Assembly: GCA_964009845.1 (NCBI GenBank)
Contig: CAXGIQ010000003.1
Coordinates: forward strand, 1 to 39,071
Source: UBA7312 sp002715345
GTDB taxonomy: Bacteria > Bacteroidota > Bacteroidia > Flavobacteriales > UBA7312
Reading direction: 5' to 3'
DNA: 39,071 bases
Shown here: positions 32,947 through 39,071 of the stretch, in pieces
Numbering within the stretch: the stretch's first letter is position 1
Layout of the letters: each line of letters begins with the position of its first letter
Notes under the pieces: generated by a model
The model's database searches: none
Seen by the model: only the letters and a program-made list of their open reading frames with translations
Told to the model about the DNA's origin: nothing
Position numbers and translations under genes: made by a program

Positions 32947-34147
32947 AACCTACTTTTTCTAATTCTTCCCAAAATGTTGGATAGGATTTTTTTACCACAT
33001 CTATATTTTCAATGATTAACTTTCCAAAACATAGAGTAAGGGGAGCAAAACTCATAGCCATGCGGTGGTCTTGATGTGTTTTTATAATGGGTATTCCTAT
33101 ATGCTTATTGAAATCTTTTATAAGGATGGAATCTTGACTGATCTTTGTGTTTATACCTAGCTTTCCCAATTCGCTATGTAGTGCTGAAATTCTATTAGTT
33201 TCTTTAATTTTCAAAGTAGATAGTCCCGTTATTTCTAACTGTTGTTGAAGACCAGCATAGGTGCAACATATAGCCTGTGCTAAGTCAGGGGTTTCTATTA
33301 CGTTTAGTTGGATTTTAGGTGTTTGTTTCGGTTCTTTAAAAAGTATTAAATGATTGTTTTTGAATTGATAGTTTACACCTAATTTTAAAAAAATAGATAG
33401 CGCTTTTATATCTCCTTGCCAAGAGTCTCTATAAAGCCCATTTAGTTCAATTTGAGCTTTTTCAGCTAATGCTACTATTTCAAGCCAAAAAGTAACAGCA
33501 CTCCAATCGTTTTCAATACAAATGTTTTTGGCTTGGTATTGTTGTTCTTTTATTTGAATTTTTTGAGAACTCCAATTGGATTCTATCCCAAAATAAGACA
33601 TCATTTTAAGTGTCGTTTCTATATATGATTTAGAAACTAAATTACCTTGAAGATTTATTGTTAATCCTCCAGAGACAGTAGGAGCAATCAGTAATAATGC
33701 TGATATGAATTGACTACTGACAGTACTGTTTACTTGAATAGTTCCTCCTTGAATATTTCCTTTTTGAATATGTAATGGTGGATACCCCTCTTTTTCAAGA
33801 TAAGAAATGTTAGCTCCTAAAGAATTTAGTGCTTCTACTAAGGGAGCGATTGGCCTATCGTGCATGCGTTCACTACCTTTTAAAACCACTTCTTTTTTTT
33901 GAATGCTAAAAAAAGCAGTTAAAAAACGCATGCTTGTTCCAGCATCATCAATATTTATTTTGTTGGAGGAATTTTTTAGAGCTTCTTTTAAAACTTTTGT
34001 GTCTTTTGCTTTGGAAAGATTTGAAATAGAAAAAGCTTCCTTGCAAAGTGCTTGAATGATAAGCGCTCTATTACTTAAACTTTTGGATGCAGGAAGACTG
34101 ACTTTTCCTTTCACAAGCTTGCTCGGGTGTTCAATCAAGTAGTTCAT
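32912..34147 (-). CDS. aroA: 3-phosphoshikimate 1-carboxyvinyltransferase (EPSP synthase)
   Basis: A 411-aa enzyme of the shikimate pathway, joining shikimate-3-phosphate and PEP. It is recognised by LPASKSLSNRALIIQAL (with catalytic Lys), DDAGTSMRFLTAFFS, ERMHDRPIAPLVEAL, NSTVSSQFISALLL, KETNRISAL (catalytic Glu) and THQDHRMAMSFAPL with VVKKSYPTFWEEL at the end. It is slightly shorter than the E. coli enzyme. It overlaps aroB by 17 nt, so the pair is coupled. It is the last gene of the hpt-to-aroA overlapping chain, and its 3' end overlaps yjjG by 35 nt. Confidence 0.96.
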   Translation of the reverse strand: MNYLIEHPSKLVKGKVSLPASKSLSNRALIIQALCKEAFSISNLSKAKDTKVLKEALKNSSNKINIDDAGTSMRFLTAFFSIQKKEVVLKGSERMHDRPIAPLVEALNSLGANISYLEKEGYPPLHIQKGNIQGGTIQVNSTVSSQFISALLLIAPTVSGGLTINLQGNLVSKSYIETTLKMMSYFGIESNWSSQKIQIKEQQYQAKNICIENDWSAVTFWLEIVALAEKAQIELNGLYRDSWQGDIKALSIFLKLGVNYQFKNNHLILFKEPKQTPKIQLNVIETPDLAQAICCTYAGLQQQLEITGLSTLKIKETNRISALHSELGKLGINTKISQDSILIKDFNKHIGIPIIKTHQDHRMAMSFAPLTLCFGKLIIENIDVVKKSYPTFWEELEKVGFTIAPATDSNN

Positions 34148-35132
34148 CTACTGTAAATTCTTGATTGATAATACTACTCCCAATACCATTAAGTAAAGTA
34201 AAGATGATTTTTTCTTTACGATTTTTTTTATCGCTTTTCATCCAATCTAAAAGAGCTCTAAGAGGTGGTTGTTTTGGTATTGAAAAAGTGTTTGATATGA
34301 AGGAGGATATTTCTTGTTTCTCTTTCTTATTGATCTTGGAAAGATTGCTCTCTAAAATCATTCCTAAGCTAACAGCTTCACCATGTAAAATAGGCTTTCC
34401 TTGCTTTAAGTAGAAGCTTTCTATGGCATGACCAAAAGTGTGTCCAAAATTTAGTTTTTTTCGATCACCTTTTTCTAATGGATCTTGCATAACAATATTG
34501 TTTTTAATCACCACAGATTGATGAATTACGGATTCCCAATTCATTTTTTCTAGAGGAGTGTTTTTGATTTCTTTCCAATAGTATTTGTCTGCAATGAGGG
34601 CGTGTTTCACCACTTCTGTAAAACCTGACAGTAGTTGATTTTTTGGTAAACTATTTAAGAAAACAGGATTGATAAGTACTGCTTTTGGATTGTTGAATAC
34701 TCCGATTTGATTTTTTAAATATGCAAAATCAATTCCTAATTTCCCGCCTACTGAGGCATCTACCATTGCTAAAAGACTGGTAGGGATTTGTATAAAATCT
34801 ATCCCTCTTTTGTAAGTGCTTGCGGCAAACCCTCCCATATCGCCAATAACACCTCCTCCTAGATTGATGAGTAATGAATTTCTGTCCAAATGATTCGCGC
34901 TTAATGCATTCCAAATGAGCTGACAACCTTCAAGGTTTTTGTGCTCTTCTCCAGAGGGGATTTCTATAAGAATTGCATCAACATTAGTTTCCTCTAAAAA
35001 GATAGGGAGACAGTCTCTTTTTGTGTTTTCATCAACTAAAATTGCTAGTCGGCTATAAGTGCTGAAATCGAATGATTGTAAAGATTCGTTTTCAATAAAA
35101 ATAGAATAATCGTTGGCTTTTACTTCCCTCAT
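34131..35132 (-). CDS. aroB: 3-dehydroquinate synthase
   Basis: NAD- and metal-dependent enzyme of the shikimate pathway, 333 aa from the ATG at 35132. NAD-binding motifs are INLGGGVIGDMGGFAAST and IPTSLLAMVDASVGGK. Metal ligands are in GFTEVVKHALI (Glu), FGHTFGHAIE (His) and ILHGEAVSLGM (His). The chosen ATG overlaps the stop codon of the upstream phosphatase gene (ATGA); a longer frame to 35198 lies inside that gene and is unlikely. The 3' end overlaps aroA by 17 nt. Confidence 0.95.
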   Translation of the reverse strand: MREVKANDYSIFIENESLQSFDFSTYSRLAILVDENTKRDCLPIFLEETNVDAILIEIPSGEEHKNLEGCQLIWNALSANHLDRNSLLINLGGGVIGDMGGFAASTYKRGIDFIQIPTSLLAMVDASVGGKLGIDFAYLKNQIGVFNNPKAVLINPVFLNSLPKNQLLSGFTEVVKHALIADKYYWKEIKNTPLEKMNWESVIHQSVVIKNNIVMQDPLEKGDRKKLNFGHTFGHAIESFYLKQGKPILHGEAVSLGMILESNLSKINKKEKQEISSFISNTFSIPKQPPLRALLDWMKSDKKNRKEKIIFTLLNGIGSSIINQEFTVDELLD

Positions 35133-36688
35133 TCGGTAATACTTTGAATAGGGTTTCCAGTGCATCCATTTGGAAAGGATATTCCTAAAAGAGTGCAAAC
35201 AGTAGGGGCGATGTCACGAATAAAAACTGCTTCATCAGAGACTCCGTTTTTAATGTTTTTCCCCCAGAATATCAGAGGAACGTGTGTATCATAGCTATAA
35301 CAAGAACCGTGCGTAGTTCCTCTTGGGCTTTTCCACTCAATCCATCCACTTTCTAAATTGATGATAATATCTCCAGATCGTTTTTGACTAAACCCTTTTT
35401 GAACTAGTGCGTGTATTCCATTTTCATATTCGTTATGATGTAACTGACTAGCTGTGAAAGTATTTTTTATTCCTTCAAAAGAAATTAAAAAGTTGGCGCA
35501 GATTATTTCAACATCTTGCTTCTTTAAATTCTTTTGTTGAATCAAATTGTTGTTTAGATAGAATTGTTGGTTGCTGTATCTGTGTATCCATTTTCCTTCA
35601 CCAAATTGTTTTGTAAGGTGTTCTTTTAAACCTGACAAGGCTTCGCTTACATCAAAGTAGCCTGCAGGGATTTTATATTTTTTTAGTTCGTTTGGAACAC
35701 TTACCACACCATGGTCAGAGGTTAAGAAAAGTAATACATTTTCAACTCCAATATTTTTTTCTAAAGTTTTTAAGAAATCAGAAATATCATTATCCAAGCG
35801 GATATATGTGTCAATTAATTCTTCAGCATGTGGGCCATATTGATGCCCAACGTAATCTGAAGAAGAAAAACTGACACTAAAGAAGTCGGTATTAGTTCCT
35901 TGTCCCAGCTTTTCTTGAACTATTATTTCATGAGCAAGATCCTTTAAAATAGTATTTCCAAATGGTGTTGATTTAATTACATTTGGTCCATTTTCAGCAG
36001 TTAAAGAGTCTAAATCGTAACTAAAGTTTTCTCCTTCCCATTTTCCTTTCAAATAATCGCTAACAGTATTTGTTTTTTGATAGTTAAGCATCCATTCAGG
36101 AAGTGATTCCATATAGTAGCTGCTTGAAATCCATTCGCCATTAGTATTCATCCAATAAGCAGCATCACCCATATGTCCGGCTGGTAAAATAGCACCTCTA
36201 TCTTTTAAGCTAATACCTATTACTTTAGAAGCATTATTAAACAATTGAAGTTCATCTCCAATAGTAGTGGTAAGCATACGGTGAGGCGACATTTGACCAT
36301 CATTAGCTAAGACATCCGTAGCATGATTTTCACAATTACATATGGTTTTCATATCTCCATCCCCAGCACAATAAACAGAGGTTTGGGTGTATTTATCGTA
36401 CCAACTATTTCCTATAATTCCATGTACAGCAGGGGTTGTTCCTGTAAAAATACTTGCGTGCCCAGGACCTGTGTAAGTTGGCATATACCCGAAATTAGTA
36501 TTACGAAAAAAATAACCTTCATCTACTAATTTTTTAAATCCATTATCACTAAAGTCATCCCAAAATCGATAGATGTAATCATAACGCATTTGATCAACTA
36601 CAATGGCGATAACTAGTTTTGGTTTGTCTTGCGAATAAGAATTAAATGCAAGAGCTAATAGGAGTGTTGTGAGAACTATTTTTTTCAT
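35129..36688 (-). CDS. PafA-type alkaline phosphatase (periplasmic, calcium-independent family)
   Basis: A 519-aa member of the alkaline phosphatase superfamily, type I phosphodiesterase/PafA group. A signal peptide covers 1-19 (ending NSYSQ). The metal-binding Asp is in VVDQMRYDYIYRF; the nucleophile Thr is in YMPTYTGPGHASIFTG (about 71-73). N94 in GNSWYD and K162/R164 in ISLKDRGAILPAGH match the PafA phosphate-binding Asn, Lys and Arg. Further metal ligands are in SSSDYVGHQYGP, TSDHG and GTTHGSCYSYDTH. It probably releases phosphate from monoesters in the periplasm. It lies within the hpt-aroA chain, overlapping both neighbours by 4 nt. Confidence 0.92.
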   Translation of the reverse strand: MKKIVLTTLLLALAFNSYSQDKPKLVIAIVVDQMRYDYIYRFWDDFSDNGFKKLVDEGYFFRNTNFGYMPTYTGPGHASIFTGTTPAVHGIIGNSWYDKYTQTSVYCAGDGDMKTICNCENHATDVLANDGQMSPHRMLTTTIGDELQLFNNASKVIGISLKDRGAILPAGHMGDAAYWMNTNGEWISSSYYMESLPEWMLNYQKTNTVSDYLKGKWEGENFSYDLDSLTAENGPNVIKSTPFGNTILKDLAHEIIVQEKLGQGTNTDFFSVSFSSSDYVGHQYGPHAEELIDTYIRLDNDISDFLKTLEKNIGVENVLLFLTSDHGVVSVPNELKKYKIPAGYFDVSEALSGLKEHLTKQFGEGKWIHRYSNQQFYLNNNLIQQKNLKKQDVEIICANFLISFEGIKNTFTASQLHHNEYENGIHALVQKGFSQKRSGDIIINLESGWIEWKSPRGTTHGSCYSYDTHVPLIFWGKNIKNGVSDEAVFIRDIAPTVCTLLGISFPNGCTGNPIQSITE

Positions 36689-36834
36689 TTGCTATTTTTA
36701 AAAAGATAAATAACTACGGAAAGCATTGCGGCAACTAGCACATCAGCAATTGGTGGTACACTTGGCCATCCGTAGTTCCAAATACACACTAGCGCTAGCC
36801 AAATAAACCAGGTTTTATCGAACAAATTTTTCAC
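36685..36834 (-). CDS. 49-aa membrane protein nested between PAP2 and pafA genes
   Basis: Small gene too short for common cut-offs. From a GTG at 36834 it encodes 49 residues: MKNLFDKTWFIWLALVCI, then WNYGWPSVPPIADVLV, then AAMLSVVIYLFKNSK. Two membrane helices are likely at about 9-19 and 31-45, separated by a Pro/Trp-containing turn. It starts inside the PAP2 gene (20-nt overlap) and its TGA overlaps the phosphatase ATG (ATGA), so it exactly fills the only gap in an otherwise overlapping chain. The helix-turn-helix composition and exact junctions argue that it is real. I do not know its function. Confidence 0.72.
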   Translation of the reverse strand: MKNLFDKTWFIWLALVCIWNYGWPSVPPIADVLVAAMLSVVIYLFKNSK

Positions 36835-37369
36835 GAAATAGCTGATACAAATTGAACATCACCAAAGCTACAAAAGTTCCCCAAAGCATACCACCTATAA
36901 TATCTAAAGGATAGTGTACACCTACATATACTCGGCTGTAAGCAACTAATGCAGCCCATAAAAAAAGTCCAATAAACCATTTTTTGTTTCCTAGCACCTT
37001 TCCTAAAAAGATGGCTAAAGCAAAAGCATTTGATGCATGTGAGGAAACAAATCCGAATTGACCGCCACAGCGCTCTGTTACAAGTCGGACTTGCTCTAAA
37101 ACATGGCAAGGGCGTAATCGCTCAAATACATTCTTAAAGAGATGAACACTACCTTGATCGGCTATGGTAATGAGCAGAACAATGCTTAACAATATCCAAA
37201 AACCTTCTTTCCCTTTTTGTTTAAAAATAAGGTAAATTAAAAAAGCGTAAAAAGGAATCCAAGAAAATTTATGGGTGATGAACAACATGATTGGATCCAA
37301 AAAATCTATTCCTGACTGATTGATGAGTAGGAAGTATTTTTCATCCAATGCAAGTAGTGTGTCTATCAT
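36815..37369 (-). CDS. PAP2-family membrane phosphatase (undecaprenyl-diphosphatase-like)
   Basis: A 184-aa integral-membrane phosphatase. The three PAP2 motifs are KNVFERLRP (K-x6-RP), SSHASN (PSGH-like, catalytic His) and SRVYVGVHYPLDI (S-R-x5-H-x3-D). Five or six membrane helices surround them. Likely activity is dephosphorylation of undecaprenyl diphosphate or another lipid phosphate in the inner membrane; the specific lipid is not determined. Its ATG overlaps the obgE stop (ATGA) and its 3' end overlaps the 49-aa gene. Confidence 0.9.
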   Translation of the reverse strand: MIDTLLALDEKYFLLINQSGIDFLDPIMLFITHKFSWIPFYAFLIYLIFKQKGKEGFWILLSIVLLITIADQGSVHLFKNVFERLRPCHVLEQVRLVTERCGGQFGFVSSHASNAFALAIFLGKVLGNKKWFIGLFLWAALVAYSRVYVGVHYPLDIIGGMLWGTFVALVMFNLYQLFREKFVR

Positions 37370-38364
37370 TTATTCATGTTATGCCAAAGAGCATCCTTCA
37401 GTTTGGTTAAACCTTGTTGTGCAACTGAAGAAATAAATAAGCAGTCGATATCTTCTGGAAGCTCGGCTTTCATTTCTTCTTTAAGTTCTTCATCCAACAT
37501 ATCCGATTTACTGATAGCAAGCATGCGATCTTTATCGAGTAGTTCTGGGTTGTATTTTTCTAATTCTCCTAAAAGAATTTCATATTCCTTTTTGATATTA
37601 TCACTATCAGCAGGAACCATAAATAAGAGGGTTGAGTTTCGTTCAATATGGCGTAAAAATCGTAGACCTAACCCTCTTCCTTCGGCAGCTCCTTCAATTA
37701 TTCCGGGTATGTCTGCCATGATGAATGATTTGTGATCTCTATAAGAGACAATTCCTAGGTTGGGTACTAATGTGGTGAAAGGGTAATTGGCAATTTCTGG
37801 TTTTGCAGCCGAAACCACTGAAAGCAAGGTGGATTTTCCTGCATTTGGAAATCCTACCAATCCAACATCTGCTAAAACTTTTAGTTCTAAGATGAACCAA
37901 CCTTCCTTGCTTGGAATACCAGGTTGAGCATAGCGTGGTGTTTGGTTGGTTGGAGATTTAAAGTGTACATTTCCTCTTCCTCCTTTACCACCTTCCAACA
38001 TGATTTGTTCTTCGCCATGCGTTGTGATTTCAAAAAGCACTTCACCTGTTTCAGCATCTTTGGCAACAGTTCCTAAAGGAACTTCCAGGATTCTGCTTTC
38101 GCCATCCTTTCCAATTTTATTATTACCACTTCCAGCACCACCATGTTCAGCGAAAATGTGTTTTTGATACTTGAGGTGAAGCAATGTCCACATTTGCTCA
38201 TTGCCTTTTATAATGATGTGTCCGCCTCGACCTCCATCTCCACCATCAGGACCTCCTTTTGCTGTTGTTCTATCTCTTAAAAGATGAACAGAGCCAGCGC
38301 CTCCTTTACCAGAGCGGCAAAAGATTTTGACATAATCAACAAAATTTGAGTTTTTAACCTTCAT
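37366..38364 (-). CDS. obgE: GTPase Obg/CgtA
   Basis: A 332-aa ribosome-associated GTPase involved in 50S maturation and stress signalling. The glycine-rich Obg fold is at 1-160 (SGKGGAGSVHLL, GGDGGRGGHI). The G domain follows, with G1 GFPNAGKST (171-179), G3 DIPGIIEG and G4 SKSD (a usual variant of NKxD). The extra C-terminal Obg domain found in some species is absent. Its ATG overlaps the adk stop by 1 nt (TAATG) and its stop overlaps the PAP2 ATG. Confidence 0.97.
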   Translation of the reverse strand: MKVKNSNFVDYVKIFCRSGKGGAGSVHLLRDRTTAKGGPDGGDGGRGGHIIIKGNEQMWTLLHLKYQKHIFAEHGGAGSGNNKIGKDGESRILEVPLGTVAKDAETGEVLFEITTHGEEQIMLEGGKGGRGNVHFKSPTNQTPRYAQPGIPSKEGWFILELKVLADVGLVGFPNAGKSTLLSVVSAAKPEIANYPFTTLVPNLGIVSYRDHKSFIMADIPGIIEGAAEGRGLGLRFLRHIERNSTLLFMVPADSDNIKKEYEILLGELEKYNPELLDKDRMLAISKSDMLDEELKEEMKAELPEDIDCLFISSVAQQGLTKLKDALWHNMNK

Positions 38365-38936
38365 TATAGGTTATCAATAGCAGTGCATAGTTTTTGGTTG
38401 ATTTCTTCAATCGAACCAACACCTTCAATCTCTTGAAGCTTGTTTTGCGCTCCGTAAAATTCTTTTAACGGTAGTGTTTTGTTGTTGTATTCTTTGATTC
38501 GGTTGCGAATGATGCTCTCATCTTGATCATCAGCTCTACCGCTATCTTTTCCTCTTAGTAATAATCTTTTGGTTAATTCTTCTTCATCAACCTCTAAAGA
38601 AACCATGCCAGAAATTGCTGTGTTTAATTCTGCTAGCAAAGTGTCTAAAGCTTCTGCTTGAGCTGTTGTTCTTGGAAAACCATCGAAGATAAACCCTTTT
38701 GCATCCGGATTGTTTTCTAATTTCGATTTAATCATTCCAATCACTACAGAATCAGGCACTAAATCGCCTTTATCCATTAACGATTTTGCTTCTAGCCCTA
38801 ATGCTGTTCCAGCAGCAATTTCTCCTCTTAAGATGTCTCCTGTAGAAAGGTGCACTAAGTTGTATTTATCAATTAAAAGTGCAGATTGGGTTCCTTTTCC
38901 TGAACCTGGAGGGCCGAACAATACTAAATTCAACAT
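38364..38936 (-). CDS. adk: Adenylate kinase
   Basis: A 190-aa enzyme interconverting ATP + AMP and 2 ADP. The P-loop is GPPGSGKGTQ (about 8-17), with the AMP-binding region LSTGDILRGEIAAGT, FDGFPRTTAQAEALD, and a short LID (RLLLRGKDSGRADD). The short type without the zinc-finger LID is consistent with its length. Stop and start codons overlap by 1 nt with both hpt (upstream) and obgE (downstream). Confidence 0.97.
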   Translation of the reverse strand: MLNLVLFGPPGSGKGTQSALLIDKYNLVHLSTGDILRGEIAAGTALGLEAKSLMDKGDLVPDSVVIGMIKSKLENNPDAKGFIFDGFPRTTAQAEALDTLLAELNTAISGMVSLEVDEEELTKRLLLRGKDSGRADDQDESIIRNRIKEYNNKTLPLKEFYGAQNKLQEIEGVGSIEEINQKLCTAIDNL

Positions 38937-39071
38937 TATGTGTTGTTTTTTAATTTATAAATCTGCGGCAAAGTTCGGCCTAATTCTTTATAATCCAAGC
39001 CATATCCCACAACAAATTCATTAGGGATTTCTTTACCGATGTAGTGAATATCTAATTCCTTCTGATAAGCA
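38936..39071 (-). CDS. hpt: Hypoxanthine phosphoribosyltransferase (C-terminal fragment, cut by window)
   Basis: Forty-four codons of the 3' end are visible, reading in from the right edge and ending TAA (38936-38938). The segment IPNEFVVGYGLDYKELGR followed by TLPQIYKL is the conserved C-terminus of HPRT-type purine salvage enzymes. Its stop overlaps the adk ATG by 1 nt (TAATG). The rest of the gene lies beyond the window. Confidence 0.88.
   Translation of the reverse strand, partial: AYQKELDIHYIGKEIPNEFVVGYGLDYKELGRTLPQIYKLKNNT

Noticed and set aside
33180..33220. KETNR instead of KETDR in aroA
   Set aside because: The Asn variant at this position is tolerated in the known EPSP synthase signature, and the catalytic Glu is kept.
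37376..37735. 119-aa plus-strand frame
   Set aside because: Antisense to the obgE G domain; low-complexity Ser-rich translation typical of a shadow frame.
1..39071. CRISPR arrays, IS elements, prophage, tRNA or rRNA genes, defence islands
   Set aside because: Nothing supports these: coding density is very high, intergenic gaps are under 150 nt, and there are no repeat arrays, transposases or inverted terminal repeats.

Overview
The window looks like an ordinary core chromosomal stretch of a low-GC member of the Bacteroidota, most likely a marine or freshwater Flavobacteriales (Crocinitomicaceae/Cryomorphaceae-like). Signs of this are type IX secretion C-terminal sorting domains, TAnnTTTG-type promoter elements with no Shine-Dalgarno pattern, a DUF3467 gene directly after rpoC, DUF1573, an MnmD that stands alone, and a fused IcmF-type mutase. 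There are no rRNA or tRNA genes, insertion sequences, phage genes or CRISPR arrays. I did not find a clearly novel system. The most interesting content is gene decay and very tight gene packing.

Left part (1-10 kb): the 3' end of rpoC and a DUF3467 gene end at a bidirectional terminator. A minus-strand run follows, read right to left: LolC/E-like permease, cystathionine beta-synthase-like enzyme, helical-backbone metal-receptor protein, acyl-lipid desaturase. A NamZ-like muramidase diverges from the permease with only 7 nt between start codons. Next, on the minus strand, come DUF1573, a class I aminotransferase, a frameshifted YkgJ-family cysteine-cluster gene, a small beta-barrel protein and a DUF1697 gene cut to 37 codons.

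Middle part (10-28 kb): valS and a DUF481-like outer-membrane gene converge on a 921-aa T9SS-secreted BNR/sortilin-like propeller protein with hemG/hemY upstream. icmF diverges from hemG. After it come a T9SS-tagged CE1/PHB-depolymerase-like esterase with an SRPBCC/GyrI-like membrane protein, YceI with a 66-aa membrane protein, a MazG-like pyrophosphohydrolase with a GNAT, ilvE, an M42 peptidase and mnmD.

Right part (28-39 kb): rpsT with its own promoter and terminator is followed by what looks like a radC stub. Then come a DUF7033/polysaccharide-deacetylase gene, a FemAB/GNAT-like gene, upp, a small membrane protein and yjjG. The minus strand closes the window with an eight-gene overlapping chain, hpt-adk-obgE-PAP2-(49-aa membrane protein)-pafA-like-aroB-aroA. 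Every junction in it overlaps by 1 to 20 nt, and the 49-aa gene is easy to miss.

Functionally the window mixes information processing (rpoC, valS, rpsT, mnmD, obgE), nucleotide and amino-acid metabolism (adk, hpt, upp, aroA/B, ilvE, CBS-like), cofactor-dependent acyl-CoA metabolism (icmF), haem synthesis, and envelope or secreted proteins.
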